24,913 bases of DNA from an uncultured Bacilli bacterium (GTDB lineage: Bacteria > Bacillota_I > Bacilli_A > RFN20 > CAG-826): assembly GCA_905236535.1 (NCBI GenBank), contig CAJOQN010000052.1:1-24913 (forward strand). Reading direction: 5' to 3'. This document shows, one piece after another, positions 14,804 through 22,533 of this stretch (positions are counted from its first letter, which is position 1; each line of letters starts with the position of its first letter). The translations under genes and the position numbers were made by a program. The notes beneath the pieces were generated by a model that saw only the letters and a list, made by a program, of their open reading frames with translations, was not told the DNA's origin and did not search any database.

Positions 14804-15028
14804 ATGCAAATTGAAATTTGGGTATTTGTCTTATCTTTGATTGCTTGTCTCATTGGTGGCGCAGCTGCTGGATTCTTCCTCTCTAGATGGTATTTCAAGA
14901 AACAGCTCAAGGATAACCCACCAGTCAACGAAAAAATGATTCGCGCGATGTTCCGTTCAATGGGTCGTAACCCAAGCGAAAAACAAATTCGCGAAATCAT
15001 GAGAAACATCAATTCTCAAAACAAATAA
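14804..15028 (+). CDS. UPF0154 family small membrane protein (YneF-like)
   Basis: A 74-residue protein with one N-terminal transmembrane helix (about residues 4-27), then RWYFKKQLKDNPPVNEKMIRAM. It matches the UPF0154/YneF pattern, whose members have an NPPINE segment, an MGxxPSxKxI segment (here MGRNPSEKQI) and a final helix with an NxQ end. The function is unknown. The start is supported by SD AAGGAG 8 nt before the ATG. It is probably cotranscribed with efp, and the operon ends at the terminator 15036-15061. Confidence 0.85.
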   Translation: MQIEIWVFVLSLIACLIGGAAAGFFLSRWYFKKQLKDNPPVNEKMIRAMFRSMGRNPSEKQIREIMRNINSQNK

Positions 15029-15035
15029 TTTAAAG

Positions 15036-15061
15036 CCTCATCAAATGCGATGAGGTTTTTT
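15036..15061 (+). terminator. Intrinsic terminator of efp-yneF
   Basis: CCTCATC (15036-15042), loop AAATGC, GATGAGG (15049-15055), then T6 (15056-15061). Confidence 0.88.
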
Positions 15062-15138
15062 ATAGGTTATTTGTATAACGAAAAACAAATTGGTCCTAAA
15101 AGCGCTAAAAACAGCCCTAAAGGTGATATAAAGCAAAG

Positions 15139-15174
15139 AAAAAAGGTAGTGGCTTTTATTCACTACCATTTTTT
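15139..15174. terminator. Bidirectional intrinsic terminator between yneF and plsY
   Basis: An A-run, GGTAGTG (15145-15151), a 9-nt loop, CACTACC (15161-15167), then ATTTTTT. Read on the minus strand the stem is followed by T6, so it can end plsY transcription. On the plus strand it backs up the 15036 terminator. Confidence 0.75.
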
Positions 15175-15209
15175 AAACAAATTATGGGATATTTATGAAT
15201 AAATATATT

Positions 15210-15237
15210 TTGCTATAAATCTACTAAATATCTACTA
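15210..15237 (-). repeat. TAGTAG 11-bp direct-repeat array after plsY
   Basis: On the minus strand TAGTAG (15237-15232), TAGTAG (15226-15221) and a weaker TAGCAA (15215-15210) are spaced exactly 11 bp. The first TAG is the plsY stop codon, as in the glyS array. It lies between plsY and its terminator. The rest of the gap to yneF holds only terminators. Confidence 0.6.
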
Positions 15238-15999
15238 GAATAGATTTGTGGTATTCTCTTCGTGTCTCTTAAGTCTTGCGATGTTAGAAGAGTGACGGAA
15301 AACAAGAAAGAGATAGCAGAATGTGAAGGTTATTGGAGTCACGAGAGAGAACTCGAGTGTTGGTCCTGGACATGGGAGCCAAAGGAAGATTGGAGGAAGG
15401 ACTTTTGTCACTAAAAGAATGTATAAAATCCAAACTTCTAAGACAGAGATACCATTCGCGATCATCACCGAGATTGACATGATTCTTGTCTTTTTGACAA
15501 TGATGAGGAAGATGGTGGAAAGCACTGGGATAGCCATCCAGAAGGTTGAGAAAAAGGTACCAATTAAGGTTGCTGCTCCTTTTCCGCCTTTAAAATGAGA
15601 GAAAATTGGATAGCAATGTCCAAGGATTGCTCCAATAGGAGCAAGCCAATATGCTGGATATTTTAAGATGTAATCAGCGTAAACCGAAGTTCCATTTAAT
15701 AAGTTACCGACTAATGGAAGGAGAGGCTTGTCGCCAAATGGAATAAAAGAAAGGATAGCCCAACTAATCCAAAGTGGTGAAATGCTCTTAAGAATATCGA
15801 AGACCATAACGATATATCCCCATTTCTTACCATAGACTCTTCCAACATTCGTGGAACCTGGATTTCCGCTTCCTTCAGTTCTTGGATCTTTGCCAAGAAA
15901 AGTCTTACAAATAATCAATCCCATAGGAATTGAACCGACTAAATATGCAAATAATACGACGCTAAGTGAGATCAATATATTATATAAAATAATATCCAT
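15235..15999 (-). CDS. plsY: Acyl-phosphate:glycerol-3-phosphate acyltransferase PlsY
   Basis: Polytopic membrane enzyme that transfers acyl groups from acyl-phosphate to glycerol-3-phosphate, the first step of phospholipid synthesis in Firmicutes. Family motifs are SGNPGSTNV (44-52), GHCYPIFSHFKGGKG (127-141) and the C-terminal RHSSNIARL (235-243). Several hydrophobic membrane segments separate them. At 254 aa it is longer than the usual 195-210, mainly through two extra loop regions (about 83-118 and 200-220). A strong SD, GGAGGAG, precedes the ATG. A candidate promoter lies at 16027-16054, divergent from parE. Confidence 0.94.
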   Translation of the reverse strand: MDIILYNILISLSVVLFAYLVGSIPMGLIICKTFLGKDPRTEGSGNPGSTNVGRVYGKKWGYIVMVFDILKSISPLWISWAILSFIPFGDKPLLPLVGNLLNGTSVYADYILKYPAYWLAPIGAILGHCYPIFSHFKGGKGAATLIGTFFSTFWMAIPVLSTIFLIIVKKTRIMSISVMIANGISVLEVWILYILLVTKVLPPIFLWLPCPGPTLEFSLVTPITFTFCYLFLVFRHSSNIARLKRHEENTTNLF

Positions 16000-16026
16000 T
16001 TTTTTCTCCTCCGATAGACCTTATCT

Positions 16027-16054
16027 ATTCTACTAAATTACTTTATTTTTGCAA
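16027..16054 (-). promoter_or_regulatory. Candidate plsY promoter with a single TAGTAG box
   Basis: On the minus strand -35-like TTGCAA (16054-16049), a 16-bp spacer and -10 TAGAAT (16032-16027). A single TAGTAG (16035-16030) overlaps the -10. It is the hexamer of the 11-bp arrays, but without a good second copy. Confidence 0.45.
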
Positions 16055-16065
16055 TTAATTTTATT

Positions 16066-16071
16066 TATAAT
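16066..16071 (+). promoter_or_regulatory. Possible -10 of the parEC promoter
   Basis: A consensus TATAAT lies 25 bp before the parE ATG at 16096, with SD GGAGAGA between them. No convincing -35 is present at 16-18 bp. Confidence 0.4.
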
Positions 16072-16095
16072 AATTAATGCTTTGGAGAGATAGTA

Positions 16096-18030
16096 ATGCC
16101 AAATAGTACGTATACAGCTGATGATATTCACGTTTTGACCGGTCTTGAAGGTGTTAGAAAAAGACCTGCCATGTATATTGGTTCCACGAATACCGCAGGA
16201 CTCCATCATTTAGTGTGGGAAGTCGTCGATAACGCGGTTGATGAAGCCTTGTCTGGATTTGGTTCTGTCATTACCATAACCATCCATAAGGATGGTTCTT
16301 TGTCAGTTTTAGACGAAGGAAGAGGTATTCCAACCGGCATAAATAAGGAAACTGGAAAGAGCGCTTTAGAGCTTGTTTTTACCGTTTTGCACGCTGGTGG
16401 AAAGTTCAATAATGCCGTTTATAAGAGCTCCGCAGGCCTTCATGGTGTCGGTGCTTCGGTCACAAACGCCCTTTCAACTTGGCTCGATGTCATCGTCTAT
16501 AGAGAGGGCAAAATCCACCACATGAGATTTAGCAACGGTGGTGAGATCGAGACTCCTTTAGAGGTCATTGGCAACACCAAAAAACATGGTACTTTAGTGA
16601 CCTTCTATCCGGATAATCGTATCTTCTCAACAACTGAATTTAAATGGGACACGATTGCCACTCGTTTACAAGAATCTGCCTTCTTGATGAGAGGAGTAAA
16701 ATTCGTCTTAATAGACGAAAGAATTAATAAGAGCACGGAATTCTGCTATGAAAGAGGGATTGTTGAATATGTTGAACATATGAACAAAGATAAAAATCCT
16801 CTTTCCCCAGTTATGGATTTCAATGATATCGATTCCGAAACCGGAATTAGCATCGAAATTGCTATGCAATTTTGCTATGAAGACTATAATGAAACAACCT
16901 TCTCATATGCCAATGGGGCAAGAACTAGAGATGGGGGAACTCATGAATCGGGCTTTAAGACTGGTTTGACGAGAGCTATCAATGATTTTGCCGAAAATAA
17001 CAAGATCCTTAAAGGCAAAAAGCTTGAAGGAAACGATATCAGAGAAGGTCTAACTTCTGTCATCTCTTTAAAGGTTCCAGAGAAGATTTTGGAATTTGAA
17101 GGACAAACTAAGGGAAAATTAGGAACTCCACAAGCCTTAACTGTTGTTTCCAATTTCATCTATAATAAATTAATCTATTTTCTTACAGAAAATAAAGAAG
17201 TCGCTATCAACATCATCAAGAAGTGTGTGGATAGCCAAAACGCTCGTCTCGCTGCTAGAAAAGCTAAAGATGAAGCCAGAAGCGTAAAAAAGAAAAAAGA
17301 AGAGATTATTCTTTCAGATAAACTCACTCCTGCTCAAAGCAAAGACTATGAAAAGAATGAATTATTCATCGTCGAAGGTGATAGTGCGGGTGGTAGTGCA
17401 AGAAAAGGCCGTGATAGAATTCACCAAGCAATATTACCACTACGTGGTAAGCCTTTGAATACCGATTCTATTACTGTTGACAAAATGATGAAAAACGAAG
17501 AAATTGCGACCATCATTAACACCATTGGTGCGGGTTATGGGCAAGCTTTTAATATCAACGATATTCACTATGGAAAAGTTATCATCATGACCGATGCTGA
17601 TACCGATGGTGCGCATATTCAAACCTTGCTTTTAACATTCTTTTATCACTATATGAGACCTTTGATTACCACAGGTCATGTCTATATTGCGGTTCCTCCT
17701 TTATATAGAGTTGCAAAAGAAGTGAATCATAAAATGATTCAAGAATATGCTTGGGATGATATCGGACTAGAAATGGCCAAGAAAAAAGTGGGTGCAGGTT
17801 GTAAGATTTCACGTTATAAGGGTTTAGGTGAAATGGATGCGGTCCAATTAAAAGAGACAACCATGGATCCAAAAACTAGACTTTTAATCCGTGTTAATAT
17901 CGAAGATCCGTTCCTTGTTGATAAACGCGTCAGTGTTTTGATGGGTAAGGATTCCTCTCTTCGTAGAGAGTGGGTTGAAGAAAATGTCAACTTCAAAGAA
18001 GTTGATTCGTTTATTGAGGAGGTCAAATAA
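16096..18030 (+). CDS. parE: DNA topoisomerase IV subunit B (ParE)
   Basis: ATPase subunit of the type IIA topoisomerase that decatenates daughter chromosomes. The GHKL ATPase domain shows WEVVDNAVDEA (41-51), EGRGIP (74-79) and GLHGVGAS (about 115-122). The Toprim domain has VEGDSAGGSA with Glu427 and DADTDGAHI with Asp500/502/504. The sequence resembles Firmicutes ParE more than GyrB: GSTNTAGLHHLVWE near the N-terminus, the direct pairing with a ParC-like gene, and 644 aa. The SD is GGAGAGA. parC starts 2 nt after the stop, with SD GAGGAGG inside the parE end, so they form an operon. Confidence 0.93.
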   Translation: MPNSTYTADDIHVLTGLEGVRKRPAMYIGSTNTAGLHHLVWEVVDNAVDEALSGFGSVITITIHKDGSLSVLDEGRGIPTGINKETGKSALELVFTVLHAGGKFNNAVYKSSAGLHGVGASVTNALSTWLDVIVYREGKIHHMRFSNGGEIETPLEVIGNTKKHGTLVTFYPDNRIFSTTEFKWDTIATRLQESAFLMRGVKFVLIDERINKSTEFCYERGIVEYVEHMNKDKNPLSPVMDFNDIDSETGISIEIAMQFCYEDYNETTFSYANGARTRDGGTHESGFKTGLTRAINDFAENNKILKGKKLEGNDIREGLTSVISLKVPEKILEFEGQTKGKLGTPQALTVVSNFIYNKLIYFLTENKEVAINIIKKCVDSQNARLAARKAKDEARSVKKKKEEIILSDKLTPAQSKDYEKNELFIVEGDSAGGSARKGRDRIHQAILPLRGKPLNTDSITVDKMMKNEEIATIINTIGAGYGQAFNINDIHYGKVIIMTDADTDGAHIQTLLLTFFYHYMRPLITTGHVYIAVPPLYRVAKEVNHKMIQEYAWDDIGLEMAKKKVGAGCKISRYKGLGEMDAVQLKETTMDPKTRLLIRVNIEDPFLVDKRVSVLMGKDSSLRREWVEENVNFKEVDSFIEEVK

Positions 18031-18032
18031 AG

Positions 18033-20702
18033 ATGGTAAAGAAAAAAGATCTCATCGTTGAAGAACCAACCATTGAAGAAAACATTCAAAACGAACCCCT
18101 TGAAGAAGTAATGGGGGATCGTTATGCGACCTACGCCAAATATGTCATTCAAGACAGAGCGATTCCAGACGCTCGTGATGGGATGAAACCTGTACAAAGA
18201 AGAATCATCTTTTCAATGTACAAATCTAATAACACAATCAATCATCCAACCAAGAAATGCGCTCATACCGTTGGTGCGGTTATGGGTACTTATCACCCTC
18301 ATGGTGACACCTCAATTTACGAAGCCTTGGCTCGCATGAGCCAAGATTGGAAAGTTCGTTATCCATTAATCGACTTCCAAGGAAACAATGGCTCTATTGA
18401 TGGAGACAACCCAGCGGCTTATCGTTATACTGAATCTCGTTTAGCGATGATTTCTAATGAACTCGTTAGAGGAATCGATAAAGAGACTGTTGATATGCAG
18501 CTCAACTTCGATGATACAGAGTTTGAACCAGTGGTTTTACCCGCTCGTTTTCCAAATCTTCTTGTCAATGGTAGTGAAGGTATCGCTGTTGCTATAGCAA
18601 CAGAAATCCCACCTCACAACCTCAGAGAAGTTATTGATGCGGTTATTTATTACATCAATCACAAAAACGTCACCATTGAAAATCTCCGTCAATTTGTGAA
18701 GGGTCCAGACTTCCCAACTGGAGGAGTCATCTATAACTCTACTGGTTTAGATGACATCTATAATACTGGTCGTGGAAGAATCGAAGTTACGGCGAAAGCG
18801 GAAATCGTCGAAACTAAAACCAATAAACAAATAATCATCACTGAAATTCCTTATAAATTGGTGAAAATTGATGTTGTCTATGAAATAGACAAAATCCGCC
18901 ATAGCAAGGCTATTGATGGTATTTTAGAAGTGCGTGATGAAAGTGATTGGAAAGGAATCAGAATTGTTGTCGATTTGAAAAAGGAATCGAAAGCTGAACT
19001 TATCCTTGCTTATTTAATGAAGCATACTTCATTAGCAGGTTCTTACTCCGCGAATATGGTGGCGATTGTTGATGGACGTCCAAAAACCCTCAACTTACTC
19101 GATTTTATTGAGTGCTATGTTAACCACCAAGTCGATGTTGTTACTCGACAATCAAAATTTGAATTAAATAAAGCATCTGCGAGATTAAGCATCGTTAACG
19201 GTCTCATTATCGCGACCCTTAACATCAATGATGTTATTTATCTCATTCAACATAGTAAAGATAAAGCAGACGCTAAGAACAATCTCATCAAAAAGTATTC
19301 TTTAAACGAAGATCAAGCGGAAGCCATTGTGATGATGCCATTATATAAATTGTCACATGCTGACGAGATTGTTTTAGAAGCTGAAAAGAAAGACCTTGAA
19401 AAGACCATTGAAAACCTTGAAGGCATTCTTTCTGATGAGAATAAACTCAATAGAGTTTTAATTAAAGATTTAAAAGAAATCTCCTCTAAATATGGAGATG
19501 AACGTCGCACCCAAATCATCGATAAAGGCGAAAGTGTGGTCATTAATAAACGCGACTTAATCGCCAAAGAAGAAGTCATGGTTGCAGTCACTCGTGACGG
19601 CTATCTTAAACGTAGTTCTGTGAAGTCCTATAAAGGTTCCGGGGATGATGTTTTACCAGGCTTAAAAGATGGTGATATTCTAGTCGGTAGAGGATTAGCG
19701 ATGACCACTGATTACCTTGTTTGTTTTACAAACAAAGGTAACTATGTATGTCTACCTGTTTATCTTCTCACTGAAAACCGTTGGAAAGATGAAGGAATTC
19801 ACGTCAATAATTTAGTGACTTTAATGGGTGGAGAAAAATTCATTAAATGTTTATTTGTTAACAAATTTAGGAATGATATTTATCTTGGTCTTGTTTCCAA
19901 ATTTGGCCAAATTAAGAGAATGCAAATCTCTCAACTCGATCACGATAGACACGCTCGTCCGATGAAGTGTATGAAACTCCTTAATACTGATGAAATCGCT
20001 GATATTCGCGTTTTAAACGGCAATAGTGACCTTTTAATCCTCACAAGTGATGGAAATTGCTCGTACTACAACGAAAACGATGTGAACCTTACTGGAGCGA
20101 AGGCTGGTGGTGTTAAATCAATTAACAATCTCAAGAGCCAAACAGTAGTCTCTATGCTCTCGTTCACTGATAATGATAGAACAAGATTAGCGTTGTTCAC
20201 CGACAAAGGTTGCCAAAGAATTTTATCTTTAGATAAAATCAATAAAACAAACCGTCTTGGAAAGATTCAAATAGCTTTCTCTTCCTTTAAGAGTGATATT
20301 CATCATCTCGTCGGTTCTGTTAAGATTCCATTTAGAACTGAATCTTTAGATGTTCGTTTATTGCTAAGCAATAATGATATCCTTCCTTTATCAATTACTG
20401 ACTTTTCTGCCACCGACACTATTAATGCCAAAAAGAATATTTCTGGTATTCCTAATGGAGTTAAAGTTGAAAGTTTATTCGATGTCGATATCGAAATGAT
20501 TAATGATAAAACCATTTCGCGCGCAAAGATTATAAATATAGAAAACGCGCCTGAAGAAAGCGATGTCGAAGAGCCACAAGTAGATGAAATAAATGAAGAA
20601 GTAGAACATCTTGATGCGAAGGCTATCGCCGAAGAAATCGATAAAAAAGATGATGAAATTGAGCAAATTTCTCTCTTCGAAGGTCTAGATGAAGATTTAT
20701 AA
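18033..20702 (+). CDS. parC: DNA topoisomerase IV subunit A (ParC)
   Basis: DNA-cleavage subunit of topoisomerase IV. The active-site Tyr132 lies in AYRYTESRL. The quinolone-resistance region reads HPHGDTSIYEA with Thr93 at the usual Ser position. The breakage-reunion domain runs to about 490 and is followed by a beta-pinwheel C-terminal domain (about 505-835). There is no canonical GyrA-box (QRRGGKG), supporting ParC over GyrA. An unusual acidic, probably disordered tail (about 840-889) ends with EQISLFEGLDEDL. QISLF (878-882) resembles the bacterial sliding-clamp binding pentapeptide. At 889 aa it is longer than B. subtilis ParC (about 806 aa), largely through this tail. A TAGTAG array and a terminator follow. 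Confidence 0.93.
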   Translation: MVKKKDLIVEEPTIEENIQNEPLEEVMGDRYATYAKYVIQDRAIPDARDGMKPVQRRIIFSMYKSNNTINHPTKKCAHTVGAVMGTYHPHGDTSIYEALARMSQDWKVRYPLIDFQGNNGSIDGDNPAAYRYTESRLAMISNELVRGIDKETVDMQLNFDDTEFEPVVLPARFPNLLVNGSEGIAVAIATEIPPHNLREVIDAVIYYINHKNVTIENLRQFVKGPDFPTGGVIYNSTGLDDIYNTGRGRIEVTAKAEIVETKTNKQIIITEIPYKLVKIDVVYEIDKIRHSKAIDGILEVRDESDWKGIRIVVDLKKESKAELILAYLMKHTSLAGSYSANMVAIVDGRPKTLNLLDFIECYVNHQVDVVTRQSKFELNKASARLSIVNGLIIATLNINDVIYLIQHSKDKADAKNNLIKKYSLNEDQAEAIVMMPLYKLSHADEIVLEAEKKDLEKTIENLEGILSDENKLNRVLIKDLKEISSKYGDERRTQIIDKGESVVINKRDLIAKEEVMVAVTRDGYLKRSSVKSYKGSGDDVLPGLKDGDILVGRGLAMTTDYLVCFTNKGNYVCLPVYLLTENRWKDEGIHVNNLVTLMGGEKFIKCLFVNKFRNDIYLGLVSKFGQIKRMQISQLDHDRHARPMKCMKLLNTDEIADIRVLNGNSDLLILTSDGNCSYYNENDVNLTGAKAGGVKSINNLKSQTVVSMLSFTDNDRTRLALFTDKGCQRILSLDKINKTNRLGKIQIAFSSFKSDIHHLVGSVKIPFRTESLDVRLLLSNNDILPLSITDFSATDTINAKKNISGIPNGVKVESLFDVDIEMINDKTISRAKIINIENAPEESDVEEPQVDEINEEVEHLDAKAIAEEIDKKDDEIEQISLFEGLDEDL

Positions 20703-20715
20703 TAAAAAACTGAAA

Positions 20716-20743
20716 TAGTTAAAAATTAGTAGATATATAGTAG
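20716..20743 (+). repeat. TAGTAG 11-bp direct-repeat array between parC and yqeG
   Basis: TAGTTA (20716), TAGTAG (20727) and TAGTAG (20738) lie exactly 11 bp apart with AT-only spacers. The array is 13 nt after the parC stop and just before the terminator. Of the five arrays it is one of the two cleanest. Confidence 0.65.
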
Positions 20744-20751
20744 TTTATAAA

Positions 20752-20786
20752 GCGCAAGATAGCAGTCGTTATCCTTGCGTTTTTTA
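20752..20786 (+). terminator. Terminator after parC
   Basis: CGCAAG (20753-20758) pairs with CTTGCG (20774-20779), extended by ATA/TAT across a one-base bulge, followed by T6. The stem has a loop of about 8 nt. Confidence 0.75.
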
Positions 20787-20788
20787 TT

Positions 20789-20797
20789 TGATAAAAT
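20789..20797 (+). promoter_or_regulatory. Possible extended -10 promoter for the yqeG cluster
   Basis: TG-A-TAAAAT (20789-20797) directly follows the parC terminator, with transcription expected from about 20804. The leader would then carry an SD-preceded small ORF starting at 20827, which overlaps the yqeG start. Confidence 0.4.
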
Positions 20798-20826
20798 AAG
20801 AACTTTTTGATTTCTAAAGGAAATAA

Positions 20827-20937
20827 ATGCTTTTTCTAAATATATTGTTTAAAATAAAAATATGTTTAAAAGTATCAAACCTTTTGCTCATGCCAGCAGT
20901 GTTTATAATATCGATATTGAGTTCTATACTTTGTTAG
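20827..20937 (+). CDS. Possible 36-residue hydrophobic leader ORF overlapping yqeG
   Basis: The ATG at 20827 has a good SD (AAAGGAA, about 5 nt upstream) and opens a 36-codon frame ending TAG at 20935-20937. Its product is hydrophobic (MLFLNILFKIKICL... to ILSSILC). It overlaps the first 76 nt of yqeG in another frame. The yqeG ATG at 20862 has no SD of its own, so this frame could be a leader whose translation affects yqeG. It could also be chance in AT-rich DNA. No homology is recognised. Confidence 0.3.
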   Translation: MLFLNILFKIKICLKVSNLLLMPAVFIISILSSILC

Positions 20938-21398
20938 GACTCAAATATATCTTTTTAGATCTTGATAACACTCTGGATAGTTATAAGAAACTTGTTCCAT
21001 CTCCTCGAGCCTTTGAGTTAGTTGGTAGATTAAGAGAAGTTGGAATCACTCCCATTATTATTTCTAACAATCATAGTGAGAGAGTTATCAACTACGCTAA
21101 AGTTTTAAATGTTGAATGTTTGTGTTTTGCGATGAAGCCATTCGCCAAGAAGATTAAAAAAATGATGAAAGAAAAAGGAATGAACCCTGATGAAGTCATG
21201 CTTATTGGTGATCAAATGATGACTGATGTCAAAGCTGGCAATCGCGCGAAGATAAAGGTTGTTCTTACTGATAAACTTGTCAAGGAAGATCAACCAACCA
21301 CTCATTTTAATCGTTTATTTGAAAGACCTTTTAGGTCTTATTACACCAAACATCATAAATTTAGAGAATGGAGGGATATAATCAATGGCGAAAATTAG
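20862..21398 (+). CDS. yqeG: YqeG family HAD-type phosphatase
   Basis: HAD-superfamily hydrolase, 178 aa. Motif I is DLDNT (33-37), with nucleophile Asp33 and Asp35. Motif II is SNN (68-70), motif III Lys92, and motif IV GDQMMTD (116-122). This matches the YqeG/GEP4 family, which is related to mitochondrial phosphatidylglycerophosphate phosphatase. A PgpA-like role in making phosphatidylglycerol is therefore possible, but its bacterial substrate is not certain. The ATG lacks an SD. The 3' end overlaps yqeH by 14 nt. Order yqeG-yqeH-(aroE)-yhbY-nadD-yqeK is conserved in Bacilli; aroE is absent here. Confidence 0.92.
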   Translation: MFKSIKPFAHASSVYNIDIEFYTLLGLKYIFLDLDNTLDSYKKLVPSPRAFELVGRLREVGITPIIISNNHSERVINYAKVLNVECLCFAMKPFAKKIKKMMKEKGMNPDEVMLIGDQMMTDVKAGNRAKIKVVLTDKLVKEDQPTTHFNRLFERPFRSYYTKHHKFREWRDIINGEN

Positions 21399-22530
21399 AA
21401 GAGTTGCCCGTTGTTATAACTGTGGTGTCGTCCTTCAAGATGAGAATCCTAAGAAGAAAGGATATATTCCTCGCTCCTTTTTAGAAAACAATCCTGTCGT
21501 CAAAGATAGAGTCATCTATTGCGATAGCTGCTACGAGTCAATGAAAGACATTAATAGTGGTGAACTCAATCAAAACATCGATGAGCAATCCCTCACTATT
21601 TTAGAAGACGCTAGAGCCTCTGATTCTTTGATTGTTTGGGTAGTGGATGCCTTTAACTTTAATGGAACATTAAAAAAGAGTGTTATCGAAAAGATTAGAG
21701 GACTTAGAGTCGCGGTTTTAGTGACCAAAAAAGATTTATTGCCAACGAATGTTAAGGATTCCAAGATTGAAGAATTTGTAAGAATTAATTTTAATGACAA
21801 TGGAATTGATCCTGTATACATCAAGGTTTTAAACATTGAAAACCTTCAAATATATGAAGAGATATTAAATGATTGCCTCAAAGGTAGAAAAGGGCATGAT
21901 GTTTATTTAATTGGGGACTTAAATGTTGGGAAGACCACAATTATTAATAATTGTTTAAAATTCTTTGTCAATAAAACCTATAGAGCGGTCAGAGCGATTG
22001 AATATCCTCAAACAAAGACTATTGTGATGGAACTTCCTCTTTCTCGTTCCTCATCCTTATATGTCCTTCCAGGATTCGCTCTCGATATTTCCGTCATCGG
22101 AAAGGTGGAAAAGAAAGTTCAAAAAGCTATCTTGCCATGTAAGAAGGCCAAGATTATTCCTTTGACTCTATATGAAAATCAAAGCGTAACACTTGGAAAT
22201 CTTGCAGCCTTTACTTTAGTAAAAGGAAAACCAACCGCGATGAAAATTTACGTTGCGGAAGATGTCCAAAGCAAAAAGATTAGCGCTAACCAGCTCGATA
22301 ATTATTTCCTTGATAACTTCAATAAAAAAGAAGTTAAGCCAATTAGTAATAAATTCATCAACTTTAAAGATTTTGAAGTCTTTGAATATCAAATGGATGA
22401 AGATCATCTTAAACATGATATTGCCATTGAAGGTTTAGGCTGGATTACCTTTATTTCTAATGGTCAAAGAATTCAAATCACCGCTCCAAATGGAGTGGCC
22501 ATTAAAGAGAGTGTTTCAAAGGTGGGATAG
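21385..22530 (+). CDS. yqeH: Ribosome biogenesis GTPase YqeH, divergent
   Basis: Circularly permuted GTPase needed for 30S assembly. An N-terminal treble-clef zinc finger uses C10, C13, C46 and C49. The motifs follow in permuted order: VDAFNFNGT (88-96), G4 TKKD (114-117) and G1 GDLNVGKTT (177-185). The G2-like PQTKT (208-212) and G3 come next. Canonical YqeH has YDTPG at G3, but here it is YVLPG (226-230), so the Mg-contacting Asp is gone. The G2 PGTT is PQTK. A C-terminal domain follows, 381 aa overall. SD GGAGGG precedes the ATG. GTP hydrolysis may be altered; the identity itself is clear from motif order and gene context. Confidence 0.92.
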   Translation: MAKIRRVARCYNCGVVLQDENPKKKGYIPRSFLENNPVVKDRVIYCDSCYESMKDINSGELNQNIDEQSLTILEDARASDSLIVWVVDAFNFNGTLKKSVIEKIRGLRVAVLVTKKDLLPTNVKDSKIEEFVRINFNDNGIDPVYIKVLNIENLQIYEEILNDCLKGRKGHDVYLIGDLNVGKTTIINNCLKFFVNKTYRAVRAIEYPQTKTIVMELPLSRSSSLYVLPGFALDISVIGKVEKKVQKAILPCKKAKIIPLTLYENQSVTLGNLAAFTLVKGKPTAMKIYVAEDVQSKKISANQLDNYFLDNFNKKEVKPISNKFINFKDFEVFEYQMDEDHLKHDIAIEGLGWITFISNGQRIQITAPNGVAIKESVSKVG

Positions 22531-22533
22531 TTT

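Noticed and set aside
15073..15168. Minus-strand small ORFs between plsY and yneF, including a hydrophobic frame reading ISPLGLFLALLGPICF
   Set aside because: The hydrophobic frame has no ATG, GTG or TTG start after an upstream stop. The 40-codon ATG frame has no SD and lies within two terminators. It could be a gene relic, but the evidence is too thin.
17416..17432. TTACCAC-TAC-GTGGTAA palindrome in parE
   Set aside because: It encodes the strongly conserved LPLRGK segment of type IIA topoisomerases, so protein constraint explains it.
16096..20702. GyrB/GyrA instead of ParE/ParC
   Set aside because: The B subunit matches ParE signature segments, the A subunit lacks a GyrA-box, and the pair is not next to recF/dnaA.
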